Source: Ancylobacter rudongensis | GTDB taxonomy: Bacteria; Pseudomonadota; Alphaproteobacteria; Rhizobiales; Xanthobacteraceae | Assembly (NCBI RefSeq): GCF_900100155.1 | Contig: NZ_FMTP01000007.1 | Coordinates: forward strand, 124,001 to 188,000 | Direction of reading: 5' to 3' | Length of the DNA: 64,000 nt | Part shown: in pieces, positions 54,462-63,240 of the stretch | Layout of the letters: each line of letters starts with the position of its first letter | Position numbering within the stretch: position 1 is the stretch's first letter | Position numbers and translations under genes: made by a program | Notes under the pieces: model-generated | Told to the model about the DNA's origin: nothing | What the model saw: the letters and a program-made list of their open reading frames with translations, nothing else | The model's database searches: none

Positions 54462-55457
54462 ATGGCGGAGATTAGGGTCAAGGCGGACCAGGCGCTGGAG
54501 CGCATCCTGACGCTTGAGCTGGTGCGCGTCACCGAGCGCGCGGCGGTGGCATCCGCCAGCCTGCGCGGGCGCGGCGACGAGAAGGCGGCGGACAAGGCGG
54601 CGGTGGACGCCATGCGCCGCGAGCTGAACCGCCTGCCGATCGCCGGCCGCATCGTCATCGGCGAGGGCGAGCGCGACGAGGCGCCGATGCTGTTCATCGG
54701 CGAGGAGGTCGGCACCGGCAAGGGCCCGGCGGTGGACATCGCCGTCGATCCGCTGGAAGGCACGACGCTGTGCGCCAAGGACATGCCCGGCTCCATCGCC
54801 GTGATGGCGATGGCCGAGGGCGGCACCATGCTCTACGCGCCCGACGTCTACATGGAAAAGATCGCCATCGGCCCCGGCTACCCCAAGGGCACGATCAACA
54901 TCGACGCCAGCCCCGAGGACAACATCCAGTCGCTGGCCCGGGCCAAGGGCGTCAAGCCCTCGGAGATCACCGCGCTGATCCTCGACCGGCCGCGCCATGC
55001 CGCGATCATCGAGGCGGCCCGCCGGACCGGCGCCGCCGTGCAGCTGATCGCCGATGGCGACGTGGCGGGCGTGATCCACACCACCAACCCGGATGAAACC
55101 GGCATCGATATCTATCTCGGCACCGGCGGCGCCCCCGAGGGCGTGCTGGCGGCGGCGGCGCTGCGCTGCATCGGCGGCGAGATGTACACCCGCCTCATCC
55201 TCGACAGCGAGGCCAAGCGCGAGCGTGCCAAGAAGATGGGCGTGGCTGATCCGAAGAAGATCTACACCATCACCGACATGGTGCGCGGCGACTGCCTGAT
55301 CGCGGCGACCGGCGTGACGACCGGCAATCTGCTCAAGGGCGTGAAGTATGAGCGGGGGGTGGTGAAGACCCACACCGTCGTCATGCGCTCGGCCACCGGC
55401 ACGGTGCGCTGGATCGAGGCCGAGCACCGCGACCTTTCCAAGTTCCATCTCGGCTGA
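54462..55457 (+). CDS. glpX: Class II fructose-1,6-bisphosphatase
   Basis: A metal-dependent phosphatase of gluconeogenesis, 331 residues. The lithium-sensitive phosphatase signatures GEGERDEAPMLFIGEEVG and AVDPLEGTTLCAKD are present, plus MEKIAIGPGYPKGTINIDA. In autotrophic relatives such enzymes may also act on sedoheptulose bisphosphate. It is directly downstream of hom and followed by a strong terminator, so the operon ends here instead of continuing into recJ. Confidence 0.96.
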   Translation: MAEIRVKADQALERILTLELVRVTERAAVASASLRGRGDEKAADKAAVDAMRRELNRLPIAGRIVIGEGERDEAPMLFIGEEVGTGKGPAVDIAVDPLEGTTLCAKDMPGSIAVMAMAEGGTMLYAPDVYMEKIAIGPGYPKGTINIDASPEDNIQSLARAKGVKPSEITALILDRPRHAAIIEAARRTGAAVQLIADGDVAGVIHTTNPDETGIDIYLGTGGAPEGVLAAAALRCIGGEMYTRLILDSEAKRERAKKMGVADPKKIYTITDMVRGDCLIAATGVTTGNLLKGVKYERGVVKTHTVVMRSATGTVRWIEAEHRDLSKFHLG

Positions 55458-55468
55458 GGCTGCCCGCT

Positions 55469-55504
55469 GTCATCCCGGACGGCCGAAGGCCGATCCGGGA
55501 CCGC
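55469..55504. repeat. Short family A palindromic repeat
   Basis: TCATCCCGGACGGCCGAAGG followed by CCGATCCGGGACCGC is the most compact copy of the family and forms a near-perfect hairpin 12 bp after glpX. Confidence 0.75.
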
Positions 55505-55570
55505 ATGCAGAATGGAGAGCGATCCCCGCTCTCCGCTGCGCTGCGGCCGGGAGGACGAGAACTGGGGTGC

Positions 55571-55593
55571 GGGGCGCTTCGGCGCCCCTTTTT
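55571..55593 (+). terminator. Rho-independent terminator with UUCG tetraloop
   Basis: Stem GGGGCGC/GCGCCCC closes a TTCG tetraloop and is followed by TTTTT. It ends the alanine aminotransferase-hom-glpX transcript. Confidence 0.9.
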
Positions 55594-55644
55594 CATTTCG
55601 CCGTGTGGTGCCGAGCACCGGAACGCCGCCCCTCATCGCGCGCT

Positions 55645-55672
55645 TTGGTCGTGGCGCGGTGTGCTGTATACC
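55645..55672 (+). promoter_or_regulatory. Predicted promoter for the 113-residue protein gene
   Basis: TTGGTC (55645-55650) and TATACC (55667-55672) are separated by 16 bp, between the glpX terminator and the next gene. The start would be near 55679, about 70 nt before the ATG. Confidence 0.55.
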
Positions 55673-55750
55673 AGAGCCGTGCGCAGGCGCGGCCCGTCAG
55701 GGGCGCCCCGCACCCGAACGCCAAGCCAATTGCCAAGGGAACGACCCATC

Positions 55751-56092
55751 ATGACCGCTCCTCATTCGCTGCTTCCGCCCCTGCTGACCCAGATCGACGC
55801 GCTGATCGGCGCCGAGAAGTACCAGGAGGTCGCTGAGGCCTATACGGCCTTCGTCAAGGAGCACCCGACCACCAACTACCTCGCCTCCGAGCCGATCCCG
55901 TTCAAGCTGAACGTGGCGTTCTCGACCAAGTACGGTTCCTCGGCCACCAACACCTTCACCCTGCGCAACACCACCTGGGCCTCGGATGTGAAGGCCGCGC
56001 TGAAGGCCGGCCCGAGCGAGTTCGCCGCGCTGGTCGCCAAGTATGAGGGCGAAGTCGCCGAGATCGCCAAGGGTGCGAAGAAGGTCGCGTGA
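55751..56092 (+). CDS. Small soluble protein of unknown function
   Basis: A 113-residue protein, MTAPHSLLPPLLTQIDALIG at its start, then an acidic helical stretch, a beta-like middle (LNVAFSTKYGSSATNTFTLR) and a Lys-rich helical end (EGEVAEIAKGAKKVA). There is no signal peptide, membrane helix or cysteine. Codon choice is extremely uniform (AAG, CTG, ACC, GCC), suggesting strong expression. It has its own promoter and terminator. I do not recognise the family. AAGGGA lies about ten bases before the ATG; the open frame further upstream crosses the terminator and is rejected. Confidence 0.82.
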   Translation: MTAPHSLLPPLLTQIDALIGAEKYQEVAEAYTAFVKEHPTTNYLASEPIPFKLNVAFSTKYGSSATNTFTLRNTTWASDVKAALKAGPSEFAALVAKYEGEVAEIAKGAKKVA

Positions 56093-56120
56093 GCCACTGA
56101 AGGCTGCACACGTTTTGCGG

Positions 56121-56147
56121 AAAGGCCGGCCTCGCGCCGGCCTTTTT
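56121..56147 (+). terminator. Rho-independent terminator
   Basis: A 10-bp stem AAAGGCCGGC/GCCGGCCTTT with a 5-base loop and a TTTTT tail, 28 bp after the small soluble protein gene. Confidence 0.9.
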
Positions 56148-56202
56148 CATACGGGGCCCGGTCGCTTGCCACTTCACCGGGGCCGGTCCTTCCTCACCGG
56201 TC

Positions 56203-56291
56203 CGTCATCCCGGCCGAAGCGCAGCGGAGAGCCGGGATCGCGTGACATCAGCCTGCGATCCCGGATCGGCCTCCGGCCGTCCGGGATGACG
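56203..56291. repeat. Family A palindromic repeat
   Basis: An 89-bp copy that opens CGTCATCCCGGCCGAAGCGC and closes CCGGCCGTCCGGGATGACG. It closely resembles the copy at 25751-25839, including the GATCGGCCTCCGG segment, and separates the small protein gene from the convergent esterase. Confidence 0.8.
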
Positions 56292-56306
56292 TGCACAGGT
56301 GGCAGG

Positions 56307-57014
56307 TCACCCCGCCTTGGCCACGTCCTTCAGGAACGTGTCGACGCCGAGCTGCACCATGTCCGGCTGCCAGGCGTGCGGGCCGGGGTGCTCGACATAG
56401 GTCAACTCATAGCCGGCCGGGCGCAGCTTGGCGGCATGGGAGCGGCCGGCGGTGGTGATCGGCGTCTGGGTGTCGTTCTGGCCGTGGGCGATGAACACCT
56501 TGGGCGCGCCCTCCTGCGCTAGAACGGTCATGAAGCCGGCGGAGGAGGCGAGGATGTGGGTGACGATCCGCCCATTGCTCAGCCCGGTGGAGAGCGAATA
56601 GCTGCCCCCATCCGAATGGCCGGCAAAGGCGAAATGGGTGGGGTCGAGCGAAAAACGCGCCGCCACCTCGGCCAGCGCGAGGTCGAGCCGCTCCAGGTCC
56701 GGCCCGTTGCCGGCAATCACGATATCCCAGGTCGGCAGCAGCGATTGCGGCACCAGCAGCAGGAAGCCGCGTGCCTCCGCATGCGCCCGCAGCATCGGCA
56801 GGATCTTCTCGGCGCTGCCGCCGCCGCCATGGAACAGCGTCACCAGCGGCGTCGGGCGGGCCGGGTCGATGCCCTCGGGCACGATCAGCACGGCGTCGCG
56901 GGTCTCGAACAGGCCGAGATCGTGGCGGCCGGGCGCGAGCGCCGGCTTCGACGGGGCGGCATGGGTGAAGGCGAGGCGACCGAGCAGGGACAGGTTCAGC
57001 ATGGCGCGCACCAT
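56307..57014 (-). CDS. Alpha/beta hydrolase, esterase/PHB-depolymerase-like
   Basis: A ~235-residue serine hydrolase. The oxyanion region is PLVTLFHGGGGSAEKILPML, the nucleophile is Ser in FAFAGHSDGGSYSLSTGL, the acid lies in IAHGQNDTQTPI and the His in VEHPGPHAWQPDM. This arrangement fits carboxylesterase or dienelactone-hydrolase-like families. Two closely spaced ATGs (57014 and 57002) could start; the second gives MLNLSLLGRLAFTH. No clear signal peptide is seen, so it is probably cytoplasmic. The substrate is unknown. Confidence 0.85.
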   Translation of the reverse strand: MVRAMLNLSLLGRLAFTHAAPSKPALAPGRHDLGLFETRDAVLIVPEGIDPARPTPLVTLFHGGGGSAEKILPMLRAHAEARGFLLLVPQSLLPTWDIVIAGNGPDLERLDLALAEVAARFSLDPTHFAFAGHSDGGSYSLSTGLSNGRIVTHILASSAGFMTVLAQEGAPKVFIAHGQNDTQTPITTAGRSHAAKLRPAGYELTYVEHPGPHAWQPDMVQLGVDTFLKDVAKAG

Positions 57015-57208
57015 AATGGGCTCGCGCGCCCGTGCAACCCGACCGGATGCCGCGCCATGAGGGGCGCGCAGGGCTGGCATGGCGGGGCGGGTCTTTGCAG
57101 ATGCCGGGCGGTGGACTATCAGCCGATCTGCCGCCGTGCGACTCGCCGCGCGGGGCATACGGCTCGCCCAGGGGCCGTCATCTCGTCTCCTGCCGCCGCC
57201 GGTTCTCC

Positions 57209-58084
57209 ATGCCTATCACGCACAAGCTGCTCGCCCTCACCGTCATCGGCGTGTGGGCGCTGAACATGATCGCCGTCAAGCTCGGCATCGCGGAAATCCC
57301 GCCCATGATGATGAGCGCGCTGCGCTTCGCGCTGGTGGCGGCGCTGCTGTGCCCGGTGCTGCGGATCACCCGCGACCAGTTCCTTGGCGTGCTGCTGGTG
57401 TCGTTCACCTTCGGCACGGTGCATTTCGGCCTGCTGTTCGCGGCGCTGGCCAATTCAGAGGCGGGCACCAGCGCGGTCATCATCCAGCTCGGCGCGCCGA
57501 TCGCCACCCTGCTCGCCTGTTTTGTGCTGAAGGAGCGGCTCGGCAAGGTGCGGCTGGCGGGTCTTCTCGTCTCGGTGGCGGGCATCGGGCTGATCGCCGC
57601 CGGCCCGACCCTGCCGCCGCCGCTCTCGCTGGTGCTGCTGCTGGCCAGCGCCACCGGCTGGGCGGTGACGAATCTCATCGTCAAGGAGCTCAAGGGCGTG
57701 CGGCCGATGACCATGATGGGCTGGTCGTCGCTGCTGGCGATCCCGCAATTGCTTGTTATGTCGTGGATCTTCGAATCCGACCGCTGGTGGATGGTGACGA
57801 CGGCGGGCTGGCATGGCTGGTTCTGCGTGGTCTACAGCGCCATCGGCTCGTCGATCATCGGCTACGGCATCTGGTACTGGCTGCTGCAGCGCCATTCGAT
57901 CAATGCCGTCGTGCCCTATTCCATGCTCAACCCGCTGCTCACCGTGCTGTTCGGCATCGTGCTGATCGGCGACGATCCCTCGCCGGTGAAGATCATTGGC
58001 GCGCTGGTCATGGTGGCGGGCGTCGCCCTCATCCTGCGCCGGCCGCGCAATCTCCCCGACCCGACCCTGCCGGACACCGCCTGA
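57209..58084 (+). CDS. EamA/DMT-family transporter
   Basis: A 291-residue inner-membrane transporter with ten predicted helices arranged as two EamA repeats (about residues 5-135 and 145-280). The sequences VIGVWALNMIAVKLGIAEIP and PLLTVLFGIVLIGDDPSPVKI mark the family. Members export amino acids or metabolites, and the substrate is not predictable. The start MPITHKLLALTVIGVWALN at 57209 puts the first helix at the N-terminus; the open frame upstream is not used. Confidence 0.92.
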   Translation: MPITHKLLALTVIGVWALNMIAVKLGIAEIPPMMMSALRFALVAALLCPVLRITRDQFLGVLLVSFTFGTVHFGLLFAALANSEAGTSAVIIQLGAPIATLLACFVLKERLGKVRLAGLLVSVAGIGLIAAGPTLPPPLSLVLLLASATGWAVTNLIVKELKGVRPMTMMGWSSLLAIPQLLVMSWIFESDRWWMVTTAGWHGWFCVVYSAIGSSIIGYGIWYWLLQRHSINAVVPYSMLNPLLTVLFGIVLIGDDPSPVKIIGALVMVAGVALILRRPRNLPDPTLPDTA

Positions 58085-58140
58085 ACATGCGAAGGCCGGA
58101 GCGTTTCCGCCCCGGCCCCGATGTCACGCGCGAAGACGGC

Positions 58141-59502
58141 TCACTTCGCCTTCAGGAACTCGCCCACTTCCAGCAGGATCAGCTCGTTGTCATCCGCCTT
58201 CGCCGGGTCGCGCGAGGAGGAGAAGGGCAGGTTGTTGTCGTTGCCGACCACGATGTGGGTGGCGTCGACCACGTCGACATTCTCGATGGTGAAGAAGGGG
58301 AAGGTCAGCATGCCGTCATTCAGCGGCTTGCGGGCCTTCTTGTCCGGGTCGGCGATCTTCATCAGGTCGATATGGCCGATTTTGCGCACGCTCTGGCCGG
58401 AATTGGCGTCGGTCAGCTCGATCTTGACGATGCGCTTGAACTTGGCCAGGTCGTGGAAGCAGTCCGGCCCCTTGGTCCCGGCGGCGCAGGCCTTGTCGGC
58501 CGTGCCCTCGCCATTGTCGCGCTCGATGATGAGGCCGGTGGTGCCGTCGATCATGTTGAAGTCGCCGATGGCGTTGCCGTTCTGCTCCAGAACGTACTGC
58601 CACATGCGGCCCGTCCACTTTTCCGCCGCCACGTCGAATTCGAGGATCGGCAGGAATTCCTTGCCGTCCGCCGTCTTCTGCCAGTCCTTCTTGTCGGCGT
58701 CCCACAGCGGGCCTTCGAGCAGGGCGTAGAGGTATTTTCCGTCCTTGGAGGCCGCCATACCCTCATAGCCCTTGGAGCGGCGCGCGTTGAAGGCGGCGGG
58801 GGCGTTCGGCGCGGCGGGGGAGGCGACGGCGTAATGGTCCGGCGAGCGCACCGGGGTCTCGCCGGCCACGGTTTCGAACACCGCCTGCACCTGGCCCTGC
58901 TTGTCGGCCTTGATGAGATAGGGGCCGAATTCCTCGCCGATCCAGATGTGGTCGCCGATGATCTGGAAGCTCTCAAGGTCGAAATCGGCGCCGGTCAGAT
59001 AGCGCTTTTCCGTGCCCTCATGGACGATGCGGAACGGCACCTTCTTGTCGGGATCGGTGAGGAAGACCGTCTCGACCGGCTGGAACGCGCCGGTCGCCCA
59101 GTCGACCGTGTAGTGGCGCAGGAACAGCGCCGCGTCCGGGCTGTTGGCCTTCGAGCCGAAGCCGTTGTCGGTGATGATCCAGAAGCTGCCGTCCGGCATC
59201 ACCTTGATGCCAGAATGGCCCTGCACCGGCTGGCCCTGGAACGGCACCGAGACGCCGGTGGGGCGGCCCGCCGACTTGCCCATCACCGTGCCGACGGCGT
59301 CGACGCGGGTGCCGGAGGTGAACTTGCCGGAGACCTTAAGGTCGGCCGGCGCGTCGTCCGGCATGGCGAGGAAGGTCTGCGCCGGCAGGACGGCATGGCC
59401 GGCCAGCGTGGCGGGAAAGGCCTCGTCGGCGCGGGCGCCGGTGGCGAGCAGCGCGAGAGCGGCGCCGGTGAGCAGGGACAGGCGGAGCAGGGGGAGGGGC
59501 AT
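58141..59502 (-). CDS. Secreted esterase-like activity of phytase family protein
   Basis: A 453-residue periplasmic protein. AAGGAG lies seven bases before the ATG at 59502, which begins a signal peptide (MPLPLLRLSLLTGAALALLA to ARADE). The mature part has the phytase-like esterase domain (DUF4394-type beta-propeller) with GHSGIKVMPDGSFWIITDNG, GADFDLESFQIIGDHIWIGE and FTIENVDVVDATHIVVGNDN. A substrate such as a phosphoester is expected from the family, but the activity is poorly known. It converges with the EamA gene and diverges from recJ. Confidence 0.88.
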   Translation of the reverse strand: MPLPLLRLSLLTGAALALLATGARADEAFPATLAGHAVLPAQTFLAMPDDAPADLKVSGKFTSGTRVDAVGTVMGKSAGRPTGVSVPFQGQPVQGHSGIKVMPDGSFWIITDNGFGSKANSPDAALFLRHYTVDWATGAFQPVETVFLTDPDKKVPFRIVHEGTEKRYLTGADFDLESFQIIGDHIWIGEEFGPYLIKADKQGQVQAVFETVAGETPVRSPDHYAVASPAAPNAPAAFNARRSKGYEGMAASKDGKYLYALLEGPLWDADKKDWQKTADGKEFLPILEFDVAAEKWTGRMWQYVLEQNGNAIGDFNMIDGTTGLIIERDNGEGTADKACAAGTKGPDCFHDLAKFKRIVKIELTDANSGQSVRKIGHIDLMKIADPDKKARKPLNDGMLTFPFFTIENVDVVDATHIVVGNDNNLPFSSSRDPAKADDNELILLEVGEFLKAK

Positions 59503-59709
59503 GGCGCGTCTCCTTTGGGGGGCAAGAGAGATCGGCAATGCCTGAGGTCCGCACTGCCGAGTGGCCTTCCTGCCCCCCGCCCGTGTCGGCCGCGCAACGG
59601 CGCGATGACAGATAAATGAACCCCGCGGCCCATCCCCGGCGGCGGCAAAGCCGGTCGACGCGGCATGGCTCTCGACGCGGGCGCGTTGTTCGGGCTTATC
59701 CTGCGCGCC

Positions 59710-61530
59710 ATGAGTCTCGTTCTTCCCACCGCCGCCCCGCCGCCGCGTCCCTTTCTCGGCGTCTCCCGCTCCGCCACCGGCCGCTTCTGGCGCGAGCGGC
59801 TGGACGCGCGCGGGGCGCAGACCACGCTCGCCATCGTGCAGCGCCACGGCGTGCCGGAGATTCTGGCCCGCGTGCTGGCCGGGCGAGGTGTCGCCATCGA
59901 CGCCGTCGAGGCCTGGCTCGACCCGACGGTGAAGCGCCTGCTGCCGGACCCCGATACGCTGACCGCCATGCCGGCCTGCGTCGCCCGTCTCGCCGATGCG
60001 GTGATGCGGGGCGAGAAGGTGGCGGTGTTCGGCGATTACGATGTCGACGGCGCCACTGCCACCGCCCTGCTGGTGGAGGTGCTGCGCGCCGGCGGGCTCG
60101 ATCCGGCCTTCCATATTCCCGACCGCATCTTCGAGGGCTACGGCCCGAACATCCCGGCCATCGAGGCGCTGGCCGAGCGCGGGGCGACGCTGCTCGTCAC
60201 CGTCGATTGCGGCACGATGAGCTTCGAGCCCTTCGCCCGCGCCCGCGAGCTGGGGCTCGACGTGGTGGTGATCGACCATCACCAGGCCGGCGAGGAACTG
60301 CCCGAGGTGGCGGCGCTGGTGAACCCCAACCGCGCCGACGACCTTTCCGGCCTCGGTCATCTCTGCGCCGTCGGCCTCGTCTTCGTGGTGGCCGTCGGGC
60401 TGCTGCGCGAGCTGCGCCAGCGCGGCTGGTGGACGGCTGAGCGCCCGGCGCCGGACCTGCTCGCCAGCCTCGATCTCGTGGCGCTGGGCACGGTGGCGGA
60501 TGTGGTGCCGCTCCTCGGTCTCAACCGCGCCTATGTCACCAAGGGGCTGCTCCAGCTGCGCAAGCGCGAGCGGCCGGGACTGACCGCGCTGATGGACGCG
60601 GCCCGCCTTTCGGGGCCGCCCAAGGCGTGGCATCTCGGCTTCCTGCTCGGGCCGCGCATCAATGCCGGCGGGCGGATCGGCGACGCCACGCTCGGCACCA
60701 GGCTGCTGCTCACCCGCGATCCGATCGAGGCGCAGATGATCGCTGCCGAACTCGACCGGCTCAATTCCGAGCGCCAGCAGGTGGAGCGCGCCATTGTCGC
60801 GGAAGCCGAGGCGGAGGCGGAGGCGGCGCTCGGGCTGGCCGATGTGGGCGCGGTGGTGCTCTCCAGCGGGCAGGGCTGGCATCCCGGCGTGGTCGGGCTG
60901 GTGGCGGCGCGGCTGAAGGAGAAGTTCGGCCGTCCCGCCTTCGCCATCGCCTTCACCGGCGAGACCGGCGCCGGCTCGGCCCGTTCCATTCCCGGCGTCG
61001 ATGTCGGCCGTGCGGTGCGCGGGGCGGTGGAGGCCGGCATTCTGGTGAAGGGCGGCGGCCACGCCATGGCGGCCGGCCTCACCATCGCCCGCGCCCGGCT
61101 CGGCGATCTGCGCGCCTATCTCGAACAGGCGCTGGCTGAGACGGTGGAAGAGGCGCGCGCGGCAGACGAGATCCTGATCGACGGCGCCCTCTCGGCGGCG
61201 GGGGCGACGCCTGAGCTGGTGGAGCTGGTCGAGCGGGCCGGGCCCTTCGGCGCCGGCAATCCGCAGCCGGTTTTCGCCTTTCCCGCCCACCGCGTCGTCT
61301 ATGCCGAGCCCGGCAGCGCCGGCCAGATCCGGGTGCGCCTGCGCAGCACGGATGGCGCGACAATCTCAGGCGTGGTGTTCCGCGCCGTCGACACGCCGCT
61401 GGGCGCGGCGCTGCTGGACGCGCGCGGGCAATTGCTGCATGTGGCCGGCACGCTCGATCTCGACACCTGGCAGGGCCGCACCCAGGTAAGCCTGCGCATC
61501 ACCGATGCCTGCTCACCCGAAATCGGCTGA
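59710..61530 (+). CDS. recJ: Single-stranded-DNA-specific exonuclease RecJ
   Basis: A 5'-3' single-strand exonuclease of recombination and mismatch repair, 606 residues. DHH-family motifs are VAVFGDYDVDGATATALL, TVDCGTMSFEPF and VVVIDHHQAGEELP; the DHHA1 region has VKGGGHAMAAGLTI; and a C-terminal OB-like domain is present (QIRVRLRSTDGATISGVVFR). The ATG at 59710 is chosen because the frame upstream (to 59665) has no ribosome site. In many Rhizobiales recJ follows glpX directly; here it is separated by four genes. Confidence 0.96.
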   Translation: MSLVLPTAAPPPRPFLGVSRSATGRFWRERLDARGAQTTLAIVQRHGVPEILARVLAGRGVAIDAVEAWLDPTVKRLLPDPDTLTAMPACVARLADAVMRGEKVAVFGDYDVDGATATALLVEVLRAGGLDPAFHIPDRIFEGYGPNIPAIEALAERGATLLVTVDCGTMSFEPFARARELGLDVVVIDHHQAGEELPEVAALVNPNRADDLSGLGHLCAVGLVFVVAVGLLRELRQRGWWTAERPAPDLLASLDLVALGTVADVVPLLGLNRAYVTKGLLQLRKRERPGLTALMDAARLSGPPKAWHLGFLLGPRINAGGRIGDATLGTRLLLTRDPIEAQMIAAELDRLNSERQQVERAIVAEAEAEAEAALGLADVGAVVLSSGQGWHPGVVGLVAARLKEKFGRPAFAIAFTGETGAGSARSIPGVDVGRAVRGAVEAGILVKGGGHAMAAGLTIARARLGDLRAYLEQALAETVEEARAADEILIDGALSAAGATPELVELVERAGPFGAGNPQPVFAFPAHRVVYAEPGSAGQIRVRLRSTDGATISGVVFRAVDTPLGAALLDARGQLLHVAGTLDLDTWQGRTQVSLRITDACSPEIG

Positions 61531-61616
61531 CATATCATGGGATTGGGGACCGTTCTGGAATCAGGGCGCGAGTATCTGGCCCCTCTCTCCGTCCTATTGA
61601 ATCGGAAGCTGAGCCG

Positions 61617-62927
61617 GTGACGCCAGAGACCGGAAACGACTCACGAAATCCGCTCATCGCCATCATCGGCGCCGGCCCGGCCGGGCTGATGGCGGCGGAG
61701 GTGCTGGCGCGCGCCGGCTGCGCGGTGACGATCTATGACCGCATGCCGTCTCCGGCGCGAAAATTCCTCATCGCCGGGCGTGGCGGGCTGAACCTCACCC
61801 ATTCGGAAGACCGCGCGGCCTTCCTCGCCCGCTATGGCGCCGCCGCCGATTGGCTCGCGCCGATCCTCGACGCCTTTCCGCCGGCCCGTCTGCGCGAATG
61901 GGTGGAAGGAATCGGCGAGCCGACCTTTGTCGGCTCCAGCGGCCGGGTGTTTCCGCGCAGCTTCAAGGCCTCGCCGCTGCTGCGGGCCTGGCTGGCGCGG
62001 CTCGACGGCCTCGGCGTGGTGCTGAAGAGCCGCCACCGCTGGCTCGGCTGGACTCGCGACGGCGCCCTGCGCCTTGCCGGGCCAGAGGGCGAAATGGAGG
62101 TGGCAGTGGACGCGGTCCTGCTCGCGCTCGGCGGCGCCAGTTGGCCGCGCCTCGGCAGCGATGGCAGCTGGGCGGAACTTCTGTGGGAGCAGGGGGTGGA
62201 GATCGCCCCGTTGCGCCCGGCCAATAGCGGCGTGCGGATCGACTGGTCGGCGCCGTTCCGCGCCCGCTTCGCCGGCGCGCCGCTCAAGCGCATCGCGCTC
62301 TCCCTCGGGCAAGCGCGGGTGCGCGGCGAGGCGATGATCGACGGCGCCGGGCTGGAGGGCGGCGCGGTCTATGCGCTCTCCGCCACCCTGCGCGAGGCGA
62401 TCGCGCGCGAGGGCGCGGTCACCCTCCAGCTCGATTTGCGCCCGGATGTGAGCGAGGACGCGCTGGCCGCGCGGCTCGCCGCCAGCCGCAAGGGCGAATC
62501 CATGTCCAACCGCCTGCGCAAGGCGGCCGGCCTCTCCCCCGCCGCCGCGGGCCTGCTGCGCGAGGCCGGACCGCTGCCGGCCGATCCGGCCGTGCTGGCG
62601 CAACTCATCAAGGCGCTGCCGCTCACCGCCACCGGCATGGCCGGGCTGGAACGGGCGATCTCCACCGCCGGCGGCGTCACCCGCGCCACGGTCGGCGACC
62701 AGCTGATGCTGAAGGCGCGGCCGGGCGTGTTCATTGCTGGCGAGATGCTGGACTGGGAGGCGCCGACGGGGGGCTATCTGCTGCAGGCCTCGTTCGCCAC
62801 CGGCCATGCGGCGGCCTGCGGGATGCTGGCGCGGCTTGGGCAACAGGCGCCGGAACAGTGGAGCGGCCGATGGGAGGCAGGGGAGCCGGCGAGCCTCGCC
62901 GAGGAATGGTCGCGGGACGACGGCTGA
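61617..62927 (+). CDS. FAD-dependent oxidoreductase, HI0933/BaiN (TIGR03862) family
   Basis: A 436-residue flavoprotein. The dinucleotide fold IAIIGAGPAGLMAAEVLARA is followed by KFLIAGRGGLNLTHSEDRA, LALGGASWPRLGSDGSWAEL and the C-terminal FIAGEMLDWEAPTGGYLLQA, diagnostic of this family. Members reduce unsaturated substrates, but their physiological role is unknown. The start codon is GTG at 61617, with the first 15 residues hydrophilic. Confidence 0.9.
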   Translation: MTPETGNDSRNPLIAIIGAGPAGLMAAEVLARAGCAVTIYDRMPSPARKFLIAGRGGLNLTHSEDRAAFLARYGAAADWLAPILDAFPPARLREWVEGIGEPTFVGSSGRVFPRSFKASPLLRAWLARLDGLGVVLKSRHRWLGWTRDGALRLAGPEGEMEVAVDAVLLALGGASWPRLGSDGSWAELLWEQGVEIAPLRPANSGVRIDWSAPFRARFAGAPLKRIALSLGQARVRGEAMIDGAGLEGGAVYALSATLREAIAREGAVTLQLDLRPDVSEDALAARLAASRKGESMSNRLRKAAGLSPAAAGLLREAGPLPADPAVLAQLIKALPLTATGMAGLERAISTAGGVTRATVGDQLMLKARPGVFIAGEMLDWEAPTGGYLLQASFATGHAAACGMLARLGQQAPEQWSGRWEAGEPASLAEEWSRDDG

Positions 62928-63240
62928 GGGAGCGCGTGCCGCCGTCCCGCGTGGTTCACGAGACCTGCCGGGAAGTGGCCTCGCGAAATCGTTGCCGGGG
63001 GAGTGGCGCCGCTTGATGTATTCGCGGCTTCTCTCCGGCGTTGATGGGATGAATACGCGGGTTCTTCGTCATGAACAATGATTATCTTCCGGTATTTTTA
63101 TAGTTCTAAACTAATGGCGGGCGTTTTACTTTGGGCGGCGGGGTCGGGCGAGCCCGCTTGCGCCGGAGCGGCGGCGGGCTTACCTGCTGACGGGGAGCGC
63201 TGCGTGCGGGCGCGTGCGACACGAATGTGCAGGAGGCACG
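62928..63240 (+). other. Intergenic region with AT-rich upstream sequence of the CGDPAC protein gene
   Basis: This 313-bp gap has an AT-rich patch at 63070-63130 (TATTTTTATAGTTCTAAACT), out of keeping with its surroundings. TAGTT-CTA-AACTA (63101-63113) is an inverted repeat, and TATAGT at 63099-63104 could be a -10 element. No tRNA or sRNA was recognised. An ORF through the gap that begins MIIFRYFYSSKLMAG overlaps the next gene and is judged spurious. Confidence 0.4.
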
